The notes: a model not told the origin generated them from the letters alone. DNA of 64,000 bases from Pseudomonadota bacterium (GCA_029779845.1 JAKOZT010000154.1:28349-92348), one strand, 5' to 3'. Positions 16,381 through 25,096 are shown, numbered from the stretch's first letter. Translations and numbers: made by a program.

Positions 16381-16481
16381 TGTCGTGTCGGCACGCCGCG
16401 CAGGCATCACCACAACTGGTGAGCGTTCGCATGGGCACGAGAATGGAAGATCGAGCCCGAGCCCGCACCGAGGAGACCGCC

Positions 16482-17639
16482 ATGCCGAAGCACTGCCCGC
16501 CGCTGCCGATCGACTTCACAAGCGGCATGCACCCGACGCCGCGGTCGCTGAATACCGGCGACCTGCTGTTTCCGCGCTGCCCGGGTTTCCCGGAGGCCGC
16601 AGGCACCGCCTCCGGGAACCTGCTCGAATCGCTCAGCGGCCGCGAACGCGAGATGCCGTTGCGCGATTTCCTCGGTCCGGCACTGACGCTGCAGCTGGTC
16701 TCCGGCGGCGACGCGCAGCTGCTGGAGCGGCTGGCCGCCCGACCCGCCGACGCAGCGGTCGCGGAGCGCCGCGAGGATCGCGACGAGCGCGGCGCCTTCG
16801 CGCCCGAGCGCGTCGCGCTGCTGCTGGCGATCCTGCGGCTCGAGTTCGCCGACCTGTTCGACGAGTGGTTCGACATGAGCGTCGACCGGTTCCTGGACCA
16901 TCCTCTGGCGCAGGTGCTGCTGCAAGCGCTGAACGGCGACCTGTCCAGCGGCTTCTTCATCGGCCACTGCGCCCTGGTCCTGCGTGAAGAGGACGGCCAT
17001 CACAGCGATGATCCCGACGCGCCGCTGTGGGTGATCGAAGCCAACGCCACGAGCTTCTCGCGCTACGGCGTGACGGCCCATCCGTACCACATCGACGGCG
17101 ACGGCGCCGACGGAAGCGGCCACCACCGCTCATGGCTGGGGCAGCGGGCCGCGCGCGGCGATGCGGTCTGGCGCGCGCGGCCGCCGGCGCTGGACGAGGG
17201 CGGCAACGCGGCGCTCGCGCGCCGCATCCGCGAGGCCATCGTGCCGGCCGCCAGGCGCTACCTGGGCCGCTCGTACTCGTTCTTCGATTCGCCGCGCTTC
17301 GCCGACGACGCCCGGCTGTACTGCAGCGAATTCGTCTACCGCGTGCTGGACGACGTGCGCACCGGGCTGCCGCCGCACGAGCTGCCCGCCGACACCGGCG
17401 ATTGCCGGCGCTGGGGCTGGATGCGCGACCACAACCCGCCCGGCTCGCCGATCGGCAACGCGATCGCCGCGGCACTGGCCGATCCCCGGCTGCGCGACTA
17501 CCTCTTCCCGCCCGCTCACGATCCGGCCCATCACCCGCTGGGCCGCAACTTCTTCATCTTCACCGTGCAGATGCTGTGGCGCAGCGCGAACCTGCTGCGC
17601 CTGAACCGGCCGCTCGGCAAGGAGTACGACGCGCCTTGA
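16482..17639 (+). CDS. YiiX/YebB-like cysteine hydrolase (permuted NlpC/P60 fold)
   Basis: 385 residues from the ATG preceded by GAGGAGA. Recognised by the order of its catalytic parts: N-T-G-D-L-L-F (about 24-30), G-H-C-A-L-V-L-R with His162, a possible third residue in W-V-I-E-A (about 183-188), and Y-C-S-E-F-V-Y with Cys281 near the C-terminal third. In the permuted papain-like family (YiiX type) the histidine comes before the cysteine, as here. Such enzymes cleave or transfer amide or thioester bonds, on peptidoglycan or lipids; the substrate is unknown. An insert of about 120 residues sits between the first motif and the His motif. No signal peptide. Diverges from the large lipoprotein gene. 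Confidence 0.72.
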   Translation: MPKHCPPLPIDFTSGMHPTPRSLNTGDLLFPRCPGFPEAAGTASGNLLESLSGREREMPLRDFLGPALTLQLVSGGDAQLLERLAARPADAAVAERREDRDERGAFAPERVALLLAILRLEFADLFDEWFDMSVDRFLDHPLAQVLLQALNGDLSSGFFIGHCALVLREEDGHHSDDPDAPLWVIEANATSFSRYGVTAHPYHIDGDGADGSGHHRSWLGQRAARGDAVWRARPPALDEGGNAALARRIREAIVPAARRYLGRSYSFFDSPRFADDARLYCSEFVYRVLDDVRTGLPPHELPADTGDCRRWGWMRDHNPPGSPIGNAIAAALADPRLRDYLFPPAHDPAHHPLGRNFFIFTVQMLWRSANLLRLNRPLGKEYDAP

Positions 17640-17655
17640 CGGCGCCGTTCGCGGA

Positions 17656-19098
17656 TCAATCGAAATAGTGGCCGAGGAAGCGGTTCCAGAACCGGTGCGG
17701 CCCCGCCGCGCCGGCCGGGTTCCAGCGATCGATCGCGGCCTGCAAGCGCTCGACGCGGTCGGTGCCGTAGGCGGCGCGCATCTGCGCGCGCCCCGCGACG
17801 CGCGCATAAGGCAGATACCAGCTGCCGCCATGCGCCAGCGCCGCGTCGGTCGCCGCCTGGATCGCGCCGCGCGCCTCCTCGTCCAGTTCGCGGCCCTCGC
17901 CGCTGCCCGTTGTCGCCGCCTCGGCGTCGACGGCGATGCAGACGCGGTCGCCGCCGCGGCAGTACGACAGCACGACGTCGTCACGCTCCCGGCGCACGAT
18001 GCGCAGCGTGGTGCTCAGCACGTTCAGCGAGGCGGAGGCCTTCTGGAAGATCGTGCGCAGCTCGCCGAGCATGCCGGGCAGCGCATCGAGCGGCACGAAA
18101 TACTCCTGCAGAATGTCGGCCGCCGCGGGCGAGCGCCGCGCCGTGAAGCTCACCGAGGCCCGCAACCAGTCGATGCGGTGCGCCGCGTGCCCCTTGCCGC
18201 CGGCGCGGCCGTCCTTGTTGACGAGGTGCAGATCGCACAGCTCCTCCCACACCAGGCGGCGCGCCCGCATGTCGCGGCGCGCGGCCGACCAGCCGGCGCG
18301 CAGGATCTCGCCTTCGCCCCATTCGTCTTCCTTGAAAACCGTCTGCGGCACGAGCTGGTCGGGCGCCGTCTGGCTCTTCAGGTCGGCCACCAGGCATTCT
18401 TCGTAGAAGCGCCCGGGCACGCAGTTCAGCCAGGCGTAGTGCAGCTGGACCTCGGGGTGCGAGGCGAGGTCGCGCAGGTGGTGCACGTAGTCGTCGACCT
18501 CGCGCCGCTTCCAGTCGCCGACGTACTCGAGCTTCGAATTCGCCACCAGGCGCAGCGTCGCCGACAGCACCATCCCGCAGGCGCCGTAGCCGCCGATCAC
18601 CGCATTGAAGAGCTCGGACTCGACCGTCCGCGATGCCGTCAGCAGCTCGCCCGTGCCCGTCAGCACGGTGAGGTCCTCGACGCTGCACGACAGCGGCCCG
18701 CAGCGCGGGTCGCGCCCGTGGCAATTCGCCCCCAGCGAGCCGCCGACGCTGAAGAAGGGCGACGACTGCTGCACCATCGGCGCATAGCCGTAAGGGCCGA
18801 CCACGCGCTGGATCTCCTCCCAGGTCGCGCCCGCCTCGACGTGCAGCAGGGCGAGGTGGGAGTGCCCCTCGACAGGCCGCGGCTGGCCGATGGCGTTGAG
18901 CCCGCCCATCGTGTGCAGCAGGCGCCCGTCGCGCACGAAGCAGTGCCCGCCCTGCGTGTGCCGCGCGCCGGCCACGCCGAGGCTGAGCCCGGCCGACCCG
19001 GCGACCAGCCGCCGCGCGTGCGCCGGATCGACCAGGAAAGGCTGGTCGCGCATCGGCGTGACGTTCAACCCTGCGAGATCGTCTACCAGCTCAGCCAT
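17656..19098 (-). CDS. FAD-binding oxidoreductase (PCMH/VAO family)
   Basis: 480 residues from ATG at 19098, with GGGAGA just upstream. The N-terminal half is a PCMH-type FAD domain: G-A-R-H-T-Q-G-G-H at about 44-52, which may hold the flavin-linking histidine, and G-G-S-L-G-A-N-C-H-G-R at about 122-132. G-G-Y-G-A-C-G-M-V near 165 is the usual glycine-rich FAD turn. The C-terminal half resembles sugar-lactone or alditol oxidases, ending R-F-W-N-R-F-L-G-H-Y-F. It oxidises a small alcohol or lactone; the substrate is not known. Convergent with the hydrolase gene (16-bp gap). Confidence 0.82.
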   Translation of the reverse strand: MAELVDDLAGLNVTPMRDQPFLVDPAHARRLVAGSAGLSLGVAGARHTQGGHCFVRDGRLLHTMGGLNAIGQPRPVEGHSHLALLHVEAGATWEEIQRVVGPYGYAPMVQQSSPFFSVGGSLGANCHGRDPRCGPLSCSVEDLTVLTGTGELLTASRTVESELFNAVIGGYGACGMVLSATLRLVANSKLEYVGDWKRREVDDYVHHLRDLASHPEVQLHYAWLNCVPGRFYEECLVADLKSQTAPDQLVPQTVFKEDEWGEGEILRAGWSAARRDMRARRLVWEELCDLHLVNKDGRAGGKGHAAHRIDWLRASVSFTARRSPAAADILQEYFVPLDALPGMLGELRTIFQKASASLNVLSTTLRIVRRERDDVVLSYCRGGDRVCIAVDAEAATTGSGEGRELDEEARGAIQAATDAALAHGGSWYLPYARVAGRAQMRAAYGTDRVERLQAAIDRWNPAGAAGPHRFWNRFLGHYFD

Positions 19099-19124
19099 GA
19101 TCGTCTCCCGTTGCGCCGTGAACC

Positions 19125-20984
19125 CTAACCCGCGGACGCCGCGACGCTCCTCCCCGCTCCTGGGGATTCGAAGGACGGCAAGGGGATGGTCAGCTCGTAG
19201 CGGACCCCGCTCGGCGCGTTGGGCTGCTGCAGGAGGCGCGCGCCCAGATCCTCGACGCGCCGCGCGATCGAGCCGGAGCCGACGCCGGCGGCCGCCCCGG
19301 CCACGACGCCGCGGCCATCGTCCGCGTAGACGATGACCAGCGCCGCGCCCGGCTCGTCGCCGTCGCGCGCGCTCAGCGTCACCGTGCGGGCGCCGGCGTG
19401 CTTGAGCGTGTTGGTCGCCAGCTCGAATACCAGCCGCTGCAGGGCGATCGCGCGGTGCGCGGGCAGCACGCGCTGCGGCTGCGCGAGCCGCACGTCCCAC
19501 TCCAGCCGGATGCTCTGGCGGCGCAGGCGCTGCTCGATGCGGTAGCGGATGTGGCCGAACAGAAGCGACACGTCGCCGTCGAAGTCCTCGGTGCTGTCCA
19601 TCAGCATGCGCATCTGCTCGATGGCGGTACGCACCTCGTGCGTCAGCTCGTCGCGCCGCAGCGGGCCGCGTTGCAGCAGGCCGAGCAGGCCGTTGAGCTG
19701 CAGCCCCATGCCGTCGTGCAGGTCTTGCAGCAGGCGGCGGCGCTCGTGCTGGTGCGCGTTCTCGGCGGCGAGCTGCTGCTGGCGGTCGAACTGCGCCTCC
19801 AGCTCGAGCTTCTTGAGCGCCAGCTCCTGCGACACCTGGAGGCGCAGCTGCGCTTCCTGGCTCGCCTGGCGCGAGTAGCGGTCGATCAGCAGCCAGCCCA
19901 TCGCCACGATGAAGGTGATCAGCGAGTAGCGCGCCAGCGCGAAGGAGCCGTAGCCGTCGTGCGTGTAGAACACCAGCACGTGGTCGTGCACCGCCAGCGC
20001 CACCGAGACGGCCCCGGCCGCGGCCAGCACGCGGCTGGCCGGCGTGCGCTGGCGCCACCACGCCGCAATCACCGCCATGCACAGCGCCAGCGCGTACAGC
20101 ACCATCACCGCCAGCAGCAGCTGGCGCGCGCCCGCCGAGCGGCCCCAGGCGAACCACGGCACCAGCAGCGCGGTGGCCGCCAGCAGCGTGGCGGTGGCCC
20201 AGGCGATCCAGCGCTGGCGCAGCGCCAGCCGCTCGGTGCAGAACAGGCACAGGCAGACCAGGTAGCCGGCGTAGCTGGTGTCGAGCACGGCCGACCAGCC
20301 GCGGTAGTCGAGCGGCGGCGAGGTCACCAGCGCGTAGCTGGTGCGCAGCGCGCAGAACAGGCAGGCCGCGGCGAACACGGCGAAGCTGCGATCACGCACG
20401 GTCGTGGCCAGCGCCAGCGCGATCACGCCGAACACCAGCGAGACGACCACGATCGCGAACGAGCCCCAGGTCTGCGCCGCTTCGCGCAGCGTGAACTCGG
20501 GCCGCACCTCGGCGGCGGGGCCGACCGTCAGACTCGACAGGCCGGCGTAGCGCGCGCGCTCGCCCTGCACGACGAAGCGCAGTTCGTTGCGCCCGGGGCG
20601 CAGGTCTTCGGCGGGCAGGAACAGGAAGTGGGGGCGCTGCGCGTGGTCGGACGGATCGCCGTCGAAGCGGCCGAACTGGCCGACCGGGCGGCCGTTGAGG
20701 AGCACGGCGAAGCGATTGCCGGCGCGCGGCACGAACAGCCCCCAGGGTTCGGCGCTCGGATTGCCGGGGCCCTCGAAAGCCACGCGGTATTCCCAGGTGC
20801 CGTCGCGGTCGCGCGGGTTCCAGGGGTCGGGCAGCCGCACCGTGCTGACACCACCGCCCGGCGCCTGCAGCTCGGCCGACACGAGCCGCTGCGCGCCGCC
20901 GCCCGCCGCCGCCGCCCAAGGCAGCAGCAACAGCAACAACAACAGCAAGGCTCCCCCGCTCCCGACGGCCCGCAGGCAACGCAC
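19125..20984 (-). CDS. Sensor histidine kinase with 7TMR-DISM-type input
   Basis: About 619 residues. A leucine-rich signal peptide is followed by a periplasmic jelly-roll domain (residues about 35-170, W-E-Y-R-V-A-F and G-R-P-V-G-Q-F-G-R-F), then seven hydrophobic helices (about 175-365), a coiled-coil and a HisKA_3-type kinase core with L-L-Q-D-L-H-D-G-M-G (His phosphate acceptor). The ATPase part shows N-T-L-K-H-A-G-A and D-D-G-R-G. GTG at 20984 was chosen because GGGGGAG lies 6 bp upstream; GTG at 20987 or 21035 is also possible. It is divergent from and presumably phosphorylates the LuxR-type regulator at 21135. Kin to NarX/DegS-like kinases. Confidence 0.83.
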   Translation of the reverse strand: MRCLRAVGSGGALLLLLLLLLPWAAAAGGGAQRLVSAELQAPGGGVSTVRLPDPWNPRDRDGTWEYRVAFEGPGNPSAEPWGLFVPRAGNRFAVLLNGRPVGQFGRFDGDPSDHAQRPHFLFLPAEDLRPGRNELRFVVQGERARYAGLSSLTVGPAAEVRPEFTLREAAQTWGSFAIVVVSLVFGVIALALATTVRDRSFAVFAAACLFCALRTSYALVTSPPLDYRGWSAVLDTSYAGYLVCLCLFCTERLALRQRWIAWATATLLAATALLVPWFAWGRSAGARQLLLAVMVLYALALCMAVIAAWWRQRTPASRVLAAAGAVSVALAVHDHVLVFYTHDGYGSFALARYSLITFIVAMGWLLIDRYSRQASQEAQLRLQVSQELALKKLELEAQFDRQQQLAAENAHQHERRRLLQDLHDGMGLQLNGLLGLLQRGPLRRDELTHEVRTAIEQMRMLMDSTEDFDGDVSLLFGHIRYRIEQRLRRQSIRLEWDVRLAQPQRVLPAHRAIALQRLVFELATNTLKHAGARTVTLSARDGDEPGAALVIVYADDGRGVVAGAAAGVGSGSIARRVEDLGARLLQQPNAPSGVRYELTIPLPSFESPGAGRSVAASAG

Positions 20985-21134
20985 CACGCTCTCCCCCTTG
21001 GCATGCGTCAAGGCCGAGCCTACCCGTGGCCGCACGGGCCCGGTAGAGGGCCGAGGGTCTTCCCGGAGCGCGGCGCCCCGCCACTCACCCGATCAGGGGA
21101 CGTGCCGATCGCGCGACGGTCTACAGTGGCGCCG

Positions 21135-21824
21135 ATGCCAGCCTCATCCGACCCCATCCGCGTTGCCGTGCTCGAAGACGACGAGGCGACACGCGCGCGC
21201 TTCTGCGCCGCGATCGAGCAGGACGCCGGCCTGCGGCTGGCCGCGCAGTTCGCGCGCGGCGGCGAGGCGCTGGCCTGGCTGGAACGCCACGAACCCGACG
21301 TTCTGCTGGCCGACCTCGGCCTGCCCGACATCCCCGGGCTGGCGGTGATCGCCTACTGCGCCCGGCGCCACCCGCGCTCGGACATCATGGTGATCAGCAT
21401 GCACGAGGACGAGCAGCACGTGGTGCGCAGCCTGGAGGCCGGAGCGTCGGGCTATCTGCTCAAGGACTGCCTGGCCGACGAGATGGCCGCGCGCATCCGC
21501 GAGCTGCGCGCTGGCGGCGCGCCGATGTCGCCGGTGATCGCGCGCCTCGTGCTCAAGCGGCTGCGCCCGGCGGCGCCGGCCGGCGCCGCCGCGGCGGAGG
21601 GCGACGACCAGTGGGTGCGGCCCACGCCGCGCGAGCTGCTCGTGCTGACGCGCATCGCTCAGGGCTTCTCCTATGCCGAGATCGCCGACATGGAGGGCAT
21701 CTCGCGCCACACCGTGCATGCGCACGTGAAGAACATCTACGGCAAGCTGTCGGTGCATTCGCGCACCGAGGCCGTGTTCGAGGCCAGCCGCCTCGGGCTG
21801 ATCACGCCGCCGGGCATCGGTTGA
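21135..21824 (+). CDS. LuxR/NarL-family response regulator
   Basis: 229 residues. Receiver domain: acidic pair E-D-D at 14-16, phosphoacceptor Asp60 in L-L-A-D-L-G-L-P-D, and the lysine of G-Y-L-L-K-D near 110. An Ala/Pro linker leads to a LuxR-type helix-turn-helix at about 165-215 (T-P-R-E-L-L-V-L, Y-A-E-I-A, S-R-H-T-V-H-A-H-V-K-N-I-Y-G-K-L). It is a DNA-binding transcription factor, paired with the histidine kinase on the opposite strand; the 150-bp gap between them would hold both promoters. Targets unknown. Confidence 0.9.
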   Translation: MPASSDPIRVAVLEDDEATRARFCAAIEQDAGLRLAAQFARGGEALAWLERHEPDVLLADLGLPDIPGLAVIAYCARRHPRSDIMVISMHEDEQHVVRSLEAGASGYLLKDCLADEMAARIRELRAGGAPMSPVIARLVLKRLRPAAPAGAAAAEGDDQWVRPTPRELLVLTRIAQGFSYAEIADMEGISRHTVHAHVKNIYGKLSVHSRTEAVFEASRLGLITPPGIG

Positions 21825-21851
21825 GCGGCCCGGCGGCTGTCGCCGCGCCCC

Positions 21852-22736
21852 TCAGGTCGCCGGCTTGTCCGACAAGGCCTTCAGGTTGTCCTTCAGCTCC
21901 TGGCTCATCGGCGCCTGCAGGTTGATGCCCTTGGGCGGGATCGGCGACTCGAACCACTTCTTGTAGAGCCGCTCGAACTCGCCGCTCTTCATCAGGCCGG
22001 CGAGCGTGTCGTCGACCAGCTTCTTGAAGGCCGGGTCGTCCTTGCGCAGCATGATCGCGTAGGGCTCCACCTGGATGGCGTCGCCCACCACCGCCAGCTC
22101 GGCCGGGTTCGCCGAGCTGGCCTTCAGGCCGTACAGCAGGATGTCGTCCATCGCGAAGGCGACCGCGCGGCCGCTTTGCACCATCAGCGCGGATTCGGCG
22201 TGGTCCTTCGCGCCGAGCAGATCGATGCCGAGCTTCTGCTCCTCGTTGAGCGTGCGGATGATCTTGAAGTTGGTGGTGCCCGTGGTCGAGACCACCGTCT
22301 TGCCCTTCAGGTCGGCCAGCGTCTTCACCGGCGTGCCGGCTTTCACCAGGAAGCGCGTGCCGGTGTAGAAGTAGTTGATCGCGAAGGCCACCTGCTTGGC
22401 ACGCTCGCTGTTGTTGGTGGTGGAGCCGCACTCGATGTCGATGGTGCCGTTCATCAGCAGCGGGATGCGGTTCGCCGAGGTCACGGCCTGCGTGGCGACT
22501 TTCAGGTCGCTGCGGCCGGTGGCCTTCTTCACCTCGTCGACGATCTTCGCGCAGATCTCCCAGCCGAAGCCGGTGGGCTGCGCCTTGTCGTCGAGGTAGC
22601 TGAACGGGATCGACGACTCGCGGTAGGCCACGCCGATGCTGCCGCTGGCCTTGACCTTGTCGAGCGTGGATTGCGCCTGGGCCGCCAGCGGCAGGGCACA
22701 GGCGATGGCGAGGAACGGGAGAGCGAATCTGCGCAT
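21852..22736 (-). CDS. Glutamate/aspartate-type ABC transporter substrate-binding protein
   Basis: 294 residues: signal peptide ending A-Q-A near residue 21, then a type II periplasmic binding fold. Marks of the polar amino acid family (GltI/BztA type): S-G-S-I-G-V-A-Y-R-E-S-S-I-P-F-S-Y, R-I-P-L-L-M-N-G-T-I-D-I-E-C-G-S-T-T-N-N and G-T-T-N-F-K. It probably binds glutamate or aspartate in the periplasm. It stands alone: no permease or ATPase gene adjoins it, so it must share a transporter encoded elsewhere. Some orphans of this fold act in sensing instead. Confidence 0.85.
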   Translation of the reverse strand: MRRFALPFLAIACALPLAAQAQSTLDKVKASGSIGVAYRESSIPFSYLDDKAQPTGFGWEICAKIVDEVKKATGRSDLKVATQAVTSANRIPLLMNGTIDIECGSTTNNSERAKQVAFAINYFYTGTRFLVKAGTPVKTLADLKGKTVVSTTGTTNFKIIRTLNEEQKLGIDLLGAKDHAESALMVQSGRAVAFAMDDILLYGLKASSANPAELAVVGDAIQVEPYAIMLRKDDPAFKKLVDDTLAGLMKSGEFERLYKKWFESPIPPKGINLQAPMSQELKDNLKALSDKPAT

Positions 22737-22794
22737 GGGGATCGTCCTTCGGTGGAGGGTGTGAGGCGCATGCTAGCCAGCGCGGCGCGCCGGG

Positions 22795-23775
22795 TCACTC
22801 GGGGAGTTCTCCGTACTGCGCTGCCGCGCGCCGCAGCCGCGCGGCGATGGCGGCGGCCAGCGCCTTGTCGCCCAGCACGCGCACGCTGTCGCCGTGGCGC
22901 AGGATGTCCATGCTGAGTTCAGTGGCATCGGCGTAGGGCACCTGCAGCTCGTAGCGGCCGTCGGCGAGGTGGCGCGACTTCTGCTGCGGATGCCACTCCT
23001 CGTTGGCCACCCACTGCGCGGCGTCAGGCGCGAACAGCAGCGTGGCCCACTTCAGCCGGGCCTGGCCGCCGCCGTAGATGCCGTAGCCGGCGTCGAGCGC
23101 CGCCTCCAGCTCGCGCAGCGGCACGTTCTTCGCCTTCGCGGCCAGCAGCCCGGCGTCGCGCACCGCGTCGAGCGCGAAGCGGCGCAGCGCGTCGCTCTGG
23201 TGGCACCAGGCGTCCAGGTACCAGGTGGCGCGGTAGTGCACCAGGCGCTGCGGCGAGACCTCGCGCTCGCTCTCGCTGCGGTCGCTGCGCTTGAAGTAGC
23301 GCAGCCGCACGCGCCTGCGCTGCAGCAGCGCGCTGCCGAGCAGCTCGAACCAGCGGCTCGGCACGCGCCGCCGCGCGGTGCCTATCACCTTGATGCGGCG
23401 CATCAGCTCGCGCGCCTCGGCCGCGTCGGCGCCGAGCAGGCCTTGCAGGCGCTCGAGCATCGGCTGCAGGTGGCGCGACAGCACGCCGTCGTCGTCCAGC
23501 CCGGCGAGCAGCTGGTGCATCGTCAGCAGCGCGTGGATCTCGTGCTCGCTGAACCACAGCCCGGGCAGCTCGTGGTTCTTCGCCGCGTCGAAGCGGTAGC
23601 CGTTGTCGTAGGCGTCGTAGACGATCGGCGCGTGCAGCCGGTCGCGCAGGTACTGCAGGTCGCGCTTGAGCGTGGCGCGCGAGACGGCCAGTTCCTCCAG
23701 CAAGGCGGCGAAGCTGACGCTGCCGCGGCTCTTGAGCAGCCTCTCGATCTTGTAGAAGCGTTCGGTGCGGTCCAT
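22795..23775 (-). CDS. WYL-domain transcriptional regulator (YafY/DeoR-like)
   Basis: 326 residues from ATG at 23775. N-terminal winged helix: R-F-Y-K-I-E-R-L-L at 6-14 and V-S-R-A-T-L-K-R-D-L-Q-Y-L as recognition helix, with the D-A-Y-D-N-G-Y-R-F wing. The WYL domain follows with H-Y-R-A-T-W-Y-L-D-A-W-C (near 192-203), and a C-terminal WCX-like tail. Such proteins bind palindromic operators and often respond to nucleic-acid or nucleotide ligands. It is divergent from the uncharacterised gene at 23931; two matching palindromes lie in the gap. No cofactor domain besides WYL. Confidence 0.88.
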   Translation of the reverse strand: MDRTERFYKIERLLKSRGSVSFAALLEELAVSRATLKRDLQYLRDRLHAPIVYDAYDNGYRFDAAKNHELPGLWFSEHEIHALLTMHQLLAGLDDDGVLSRHLQPMLERLQGLLGADAAEARELMRRIKVIGTARRRVPSRWFELLGSALLQRRRVRLRYFKRSDRSESEREVSPQRLVHYRATWYLDAWCHQSDALRRFALDAVRDAGLLAAKAKNVPLRELEAALDAGYGIYGGGQARLKWATLLFAPDAAQWVANEEWHPQQKSRHLADGRYELQVPYADATELSMDILRHGDSVRVLGDKALAAAIAARLRRAAAQYGELPE

Positions 23776-23796
23776 CGGGCTCCCGTGGCACAAGGG

Positions 23797-23815
23797 TGGC
23801 TCATGGGGTGAGCCA
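23797..23815. promoter_or_regulatory. Palindromic operator, site 1 of 2
   Basis: Arms TGGCTCA (23797-23803) and TGAGCCA (23809-23815) with a 5-bp spacer. The same arms and spacer length recur at 23852-23874. It lies 22 bp upstream of the WYL regulator's start codon. Probably a binding site of that regulator. Confidence 0.65.
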
Positions 23816-23851
23816 GGGTCGCGCGAGCTTACCCCGAGATCGGTGCGTTCC

Positions 23852-23874
23852 GGTGGCTCACGCCTTGAGCCACC
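23852..23874. promoter_or_regulatory. Palindromic operator, site 2 of 2
   Basis: Perfect 9-bp arms GGTGGCTCA (23852-23860) and TGAGCCACC (23866-23874) around a 5-bp spacer. Centres of the two sites are 57 bp apart. It lies 56 bp upstream of the divergent gene at 23931. The shared core GGCTCA-N5-TGAGCC is the likely regulator consensus. Confidence 0.68.
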
Positions 23875-23930
23875 CGGCCGAAACACTGCCGCCTCATGCC
23901 GCAGCCCGCGGCGTCACCCGAGGACACGCC

Positions 23931-25001
23931 ATGACCACCGCCTTCGCCGCCACCACGCTGACCGCGCACGACCAGATCGGCTTCGAGCTGGGCTGGGACT
24001 ACGCCCACCACGGCCTGCAGCCGCCCGTGCCCTATGCCGACGAGCCCTCGGCGCTGCGCCACGGCCTGCGCGCCGGCGCGGCCGCCTTCGGCGCGCGCAC
24101 GCTGCCGCCCACGCGCCCCGTGCGCAAGTGGCTGCAGCTGCGGCTGCACGCCTGGCTGCGCGGGCGCAGCGTCGAGCTGGTGCAGGTCACGCCCAACCAT
24201 CTGCAGCAGATCGAGGCCAGCCATTGCCCGATCACGCGCGTCGCGCTGTCGGTCGCCACGCTGCACGGCAGCGACGCCTCGGTCGACCGGGTGCGCAACG
24301 ACGCCGGCTACGCCGCCGGCAACCTCGCGGTGATGTCCACCCAGGCGAATCACGCCAAGGCCGCGCACGGCTTTCGCGACGCGCTGCGCATCGTGCGCGA
24401 CCTCGAAGCCGCGAATGCCGACGCCGGCGGCGGGTTGACCGTGGCGCAGTGGGCACGCGTCGCGGTGCTGTGCAGCTTCGTCGAGCCGCTGTCGCACGAG
24501 GAAGCCAGCGCGCTGCCGCTGCTGGTGCTGCCGCCGAACCGGCTGCGCCTGTTCAACCCGGTGCAGGCGCTGCAGGCCTTCGTCAGCCGCCAGCTGCTCA
24601 CGCCGGGCTGGAGCCAGCGCGTCGCGCGCTTCGAGGCGCTGCTGCCGGGCAAGCCGGCCAGGCGCGCCTTCCAGATGTTCTTCCACGCGCTGCTGCCGCG
24701 CGTGCTCGAAGCCGGCCGCTGCGACGAGCCGCAGCGCGCCCGCTGGGCGGTCGAAGACGCCTGGCGCAACCCGCTGGTGATCAAGCGCTGGCGCGCCTTC
24801 GCCCGGCTGCTGACGGCGGCGCAGTGCGAGGCGGTGCTGGCGCGCGCCGCCGCCAAGGGACTGGCGACGCAGCGCATAGAGCAGATCGCCGACGCGCAGG
24901 CCACCGAAGGCTGGAACCTGGCGTCGCGCGGCTACGTGCCGCATGCGGTGGTGGCGCGCAGTGTTGACACCATCCCGCACCAGGCACCGCTTCCGCTGTG
25001 A
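23931..25001 (+). CDS. Uncharacterised protein with HNH-like motif, paired with the WYL regulator
   Basis: 356 residues, not recognised as a named family. Residues 99-131 resemble a phage-type HNH/zinc-finger nuclease motif: H-C-P-I-T (Cys99), then D-A-S-V-D-R-V (115-121), G-Y (126-127) and A-G-N-L-A-V-M-S (129-136), with Asn140 further on. The general pattern S-x-D-R-x-x-N-x-x-G-Y-x-x-G-N is that family's core, but no obvious catalytic histidine pair is visible, so activity is uncertain. The remainder is alpha-helical and arginine-rich. No signal or membrane segment. Faces the WYL regulator across two palindromes, which suggests tight control. The C-terminal end is only 95 bp from the TetR gene. 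Confidence 0.6.
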   Translation: MTTAFAATTLTAHDQIGFELGWDYAHHGLQPPVPYADEPSALRHGLRAGAAAFGARTLPPTRPVRKWLQLRLHAWLRGRSVELVQVTPNHLQQIEASHCPITRVALSVATLHGSDASVDRVRNDAGYAAGNLAVMSTQANHAKAAHGFRDALRIVRDLEAANADAGGGLTVAQWARVAVLCSFVEPLSHEEASALPLLVLPPNRLRLFNPVQALQAFVSRQLLTPGWSQRVARFEALLPGKPARRAFQMFFHALLPRVLEAGRCDEPQRARWAVEDAWRNPLVIKRWRAFARLLTAAQCEAVLARAAAKGLATQRIEQIADAQATEGWNLASRGYVPHAVVARSVDTIPHQAPLPL

Positions 25002-25057
25002 GCTCGCGCTCACGTCATCCATCTTCCGACAATCCCTCGGTCAGCGACGCGGAAATT

Positions 25058-25075
25058 CAATCAAACGATTGATTG
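25058..25075. promoter_or_regulatory. TetR-type operator
   Basis: Perfect 7-bp arms CAATCAA (25058-25064) and TTGATTG (25069-25075) around ACGA. It is 21 bp upstream of the TetR-family gene. AT-rich palindromes of this size are typical TetR sites, and the position implies autorepression of the whole efflux operon. Confidence 0.65.
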
Positions 25076-25096
25076 GCGGGTTAGCATCGCCGCCCC

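Noticed and set aside
13622..16960. A 1112-codon minus-strand open frame
   Set aside because: It runs in the wrong frame through the lipoprotein gene and over the CsoR-type gene; no motifs, arginine-rich.
20925..20965. CAG/CAA-rich run resembling a microsatellite
   Set aside because: It encodes the leucine-rich signal peptide of the histidine kinase on the minus strand; not evidently unstable.
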